Assembly: GCA_023390875.1 (NCBI GenBank)
Contig: JAEWCA010000118.1
Span: forward strand, 1-7,112
DNA length: 7,112 nt
Direction of reading: 5' to 3'
Source of the DNA: Actinomycetes bacterium
GTDB taxonomy: Bacteria > Actinomycetota > Actinomycetes > Actinomycetales > Cellulomonadaceae
The position numbers were made by a program, and so were the translations under genes. The notes beneath the pieces were generated by a model that was not told the origin of the DNA, made no database searches, and worked only from the letters and a program-made list of their open reading frames with translations. Below are positions 6,169-7,112 of the stretch, one piece after another. Every line of letters starts with the position of its first letter. The first letter of the stretch is position 1.

Positions 6169-6982
6169 ACTTCTTGGCCCGCTTCTTGCCCGACTTCGCT
6201 GCGGCCACGTCCTTCTTGCCCTTGCCCTTGGCCTTGCCTTGGGTCTTGTCCCGGCGGGCGTCCTCGGCCTTGGCGCCGCCCTTGCCTCCGGCCTTGCCGG
6301 TCTTGCCTCCGGCCTTGCCGGTCGTGGTCGGCTGGGCGACCGCCGCGCCGCCGGCGCGCTCGCCCTGGGCCGCTGCAGCCGACGCCTTCTTGCCGGCCTT
6401 GCCGCCCTTGTCTGCCTTCTCGGCCTTGCCGGCTTTCTCGGCCTTGGAGGCCTTCCCGGCCTCGCCCGCCGACCTGGTCACGACCGAGGCCGCACCCGCC
6501 GGCGGCTCGCCCGTCGCGGCCGGCCCGTGCTTCCCGCCCTCAGGGTCGTCGCGCTCCTTGCCGTTCGCCTGGCCCTTGCCCGTGCTCCTGCCCTTGCCCT
6601 CGGCCTTTCCGGGCGACGTCCCGGTGGCGTCCGACGCACCGCCGGACCCACCGCCACCCGCCGTCAGAGACCCGAGCGCAGGGCGCACGACGGCGCCACC
6701 GGCCGAGCCCGTCGCGACGGCCGTGCGCAGCGCGGTGCCGGGCCGGAAGCGGGCGACCGTCGTGGCCGCCACCTCGGCCGAGTCGCCCGTCCTCGGGTTG
6801 CGGGCGGTCCGCGCGGACCGGCCCGTCGGCTCGAACGTGCCGAAACCTGTCAACGTCACCCGCTCGCCCGCGGCGAGGGAGGCGGTGATCGCGTCGAGCA
6901 CGGCGTCGACGGCCGCGGCCGCCTGTGCGCGCGTCGCGCCACCGGCGACCAGCTGGTCCACGATCTGCGCCTTGCCCGCCAT
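6167..6982 (-). CDS. hup: HU-family DNA-binding protein with long lysine-rich C-terminal tail
   Basis: A nucleoid protein of 271 residues. Residues 1-91 form a complete HU domain: helices at the start (AGKAQIVDQLV), GFGTFEP at 46-52, the beta-arm RNPRTG at 61-66 with the intercalating Pro63, and FRPGTALRTAV at 79-89. A Gly/Ser/Thr/Pro-rich linker follows (about 92-175), then a tail to 271 built of KAxK, TGKAGGK and GKGKK units. By hand count about 30 lysines lie after residue 91 and only one (Lys4) within the HU domain, where basic residues are Arg. This is the layout of mycobacterial HupB and streptomycete HupS, whose tails bind and compact DNA, but it is longer than both as I recall (about 214-218 residues) and lacks their PAKKA repeats. 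The ATG at 6982-6980 is supported by GGAGAGG 7 nt upstream and by the normal HU N-terminus; the in-frame GTG at 7006 adds eight unsupported residues. Confidence 0.94.
   Translation of the reverse strand: MAGKAQIVDQLVAGGATRAQAAAAVDAVLDAITASLAAGERVTLTGFGTFEPTGRSARTARNPRTGDSAEVAATTVARFRPGTALRTAVATGSAGGAVVRPALGSLTAGGGGSGGASDATGTSPGKAEGKGRSTGKGQANGKERDDPEGGKHGPAATGEPPAGAASVVTRSAGEAGKASKAEKAGKAEKADKGGKAGKKASAAAAQGERAGGAAVAQPTTTGKAGGKTGKAGGKGGAKAEDARRDKTQGKAKGKGKKDVAAAKSGKKRAKK
6281..6322 (-). repeat. Perfect 21-bp tandem duplication in the hup tail
   Basis: Two identical, adjacent 21-bp units (6281-6301 and 6302-6322) sit in the hup reading frame and encode TGKAGGK twice, residues 221-227 and 228-234. 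Because the unit is seven codons long, gain or loss of a copy keeps the frame. Identity at synonymous positions is consistent with a fairly recent duplication, though biased codon use also favours it. Confidence 0.9.
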
Positions 6983-7060
6983 GCGCGCCCCTCTCCGGTT
7001 CCTCACCGTGCGGACCCACCGTACTCACGCACCCCCGCGCAGGGGCGGACTTCGACCTCC
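6983..7060 (-). promoter_or_regulatory. hup 5' region with ribosome binding site and possible -10 box
   Basis: Reading toward hup, a TACGGT box (7023-7018, TANNNT pattern) would start transcription near 7011, leaving a leader of roughly 28 nt. The leader contains GGAGAGG 7 nt before the ATG, a good Shine-Dalgarno, so hup is normally led, unlike ddl. No clear -35 is seen. A small dyad CCCC-TGCGC-GGGG lies just upstream at about 7032-7045. Confidence 0.35.
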
Positions 7061-7095
7061 GGGGCGCGGGGGGCGGGGGGGCCCGGGCGCGGGGG
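7061..7095 (+). other. G-quadruplex-like tract upstream of hup
   Basis: The plus strand has runs of G of length 4, 6, 7, 3 and 5 (at 7061, 7068, 7075, 7085 and 7091) separated by loops of 3, 1, 3 and 3 nt. This satisfies the usual quadruplex pattern of four or more runs of at least three G with short loops. The plus strand is the template strand for leftward transcription into hup. Long G runs are also prone to sequencing error. Confidence 0.5.
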
Positions 7096-7105
7096 CCGAG
7101 CCCCC
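7091..7105 (-). terminator. Hairpin at the window edge, probable terminator of an upstream gene
   Basis: On the minus strand GGGGGC, loop TCG, GCCCCC forms a perfect 6-bp GC stem. It lies upstream of the hup promoter region and would follow a leftward gene outside the window (leuD would be expected from remembered synteny). There is no T tract, and part of any longer stem may be cut off by the window edge. Confidence 0.35.
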
Positions 7106-7112
7106 CCGCCCC

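Noticed and set aside
1..7112. tRNA, rRNA, CRISPR, insertion sequence, toxin-antitoxin or defence genes
   Set aside because: I looked for these on both strands by eye and saw no cloverleaf, spaced repeat array, terminal inverted repeats or small paired ORFs. Nearly all the sequence is accounted for by seven housekeeping genes.

Overview
This window is very GC-rich (third codon positions are almost always G or C, and Lys is encoded nearly always as AAG) and carries a housekeeping segment of an actinobacterial chromosome. The gene set is a DUF3515 lipoprotein, ddl, gpsA, a PlsC-type acyltransferase, an actinobacterial-type murA, and an HU protein with a long lysine-rich tail. From remembered genomes, part of this order (DUF3515, ddl, gpsA, lysine-tailed HU) is conserved in mycobacteria and streptomycetes, where leuCD lies beyond HU. 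The murA and PlsC insertions and the protein types suggest a Micrococcales member, perhaps Cellulomonadaceae; this last step is inference.

Layout, left to right. A 5'-truncated DUF3515 lipoprotein gene (+) ends at 466 and converges on ddl (-, 513-1670). An 84-bp divergent promoter region (1671-1754) separates ddl from a trans-sulfuration-type PLP enzyme gene (+, 1755-2912). That gene converges, 12 bp apart, on a leftward run read hup (6982-6167), murA (6063-4747), plsC-like (4726-3965), gpsA (3968-2925). Beyond hup, 6983-7112 is non-coding: a possible hup promoter, then a G-run-rich stretch ending in a hairpin that may be the terminator of an upstream gene.

Functionally this is an envelope-precursor neighbourhood. 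MurA makes the first committed peptidoglycan intermediate and Ddl makes the D-Ala-D-Ala dipeptide. GpsA supplies glycerol-3-phosphate, and the PlsC-like enzyme probably acylates its derivatives into phospholipid. HU is a nucleoid protein with a mycobacterial-HupB/streptomycete-HupS-like architecture. The PLP enzyme gene lies in opposite orientation between gpsA and ddl, so those two cannot share a transcript here.

I see no defence system, mobile element, CRISPR array, tRNA/rRNA or unknown multigene system. The points worth a second look are small: likely leaderless transcription at ddl and the PLP gene (perhaps plsC too), a perfect 21-bp tandem duplication and an Arg-core/Lys-tail partition in HU, atypical motifs in the PLP enzyme, a Cys-type MurA, and a G-quadruplex-like tract upstream of hup.
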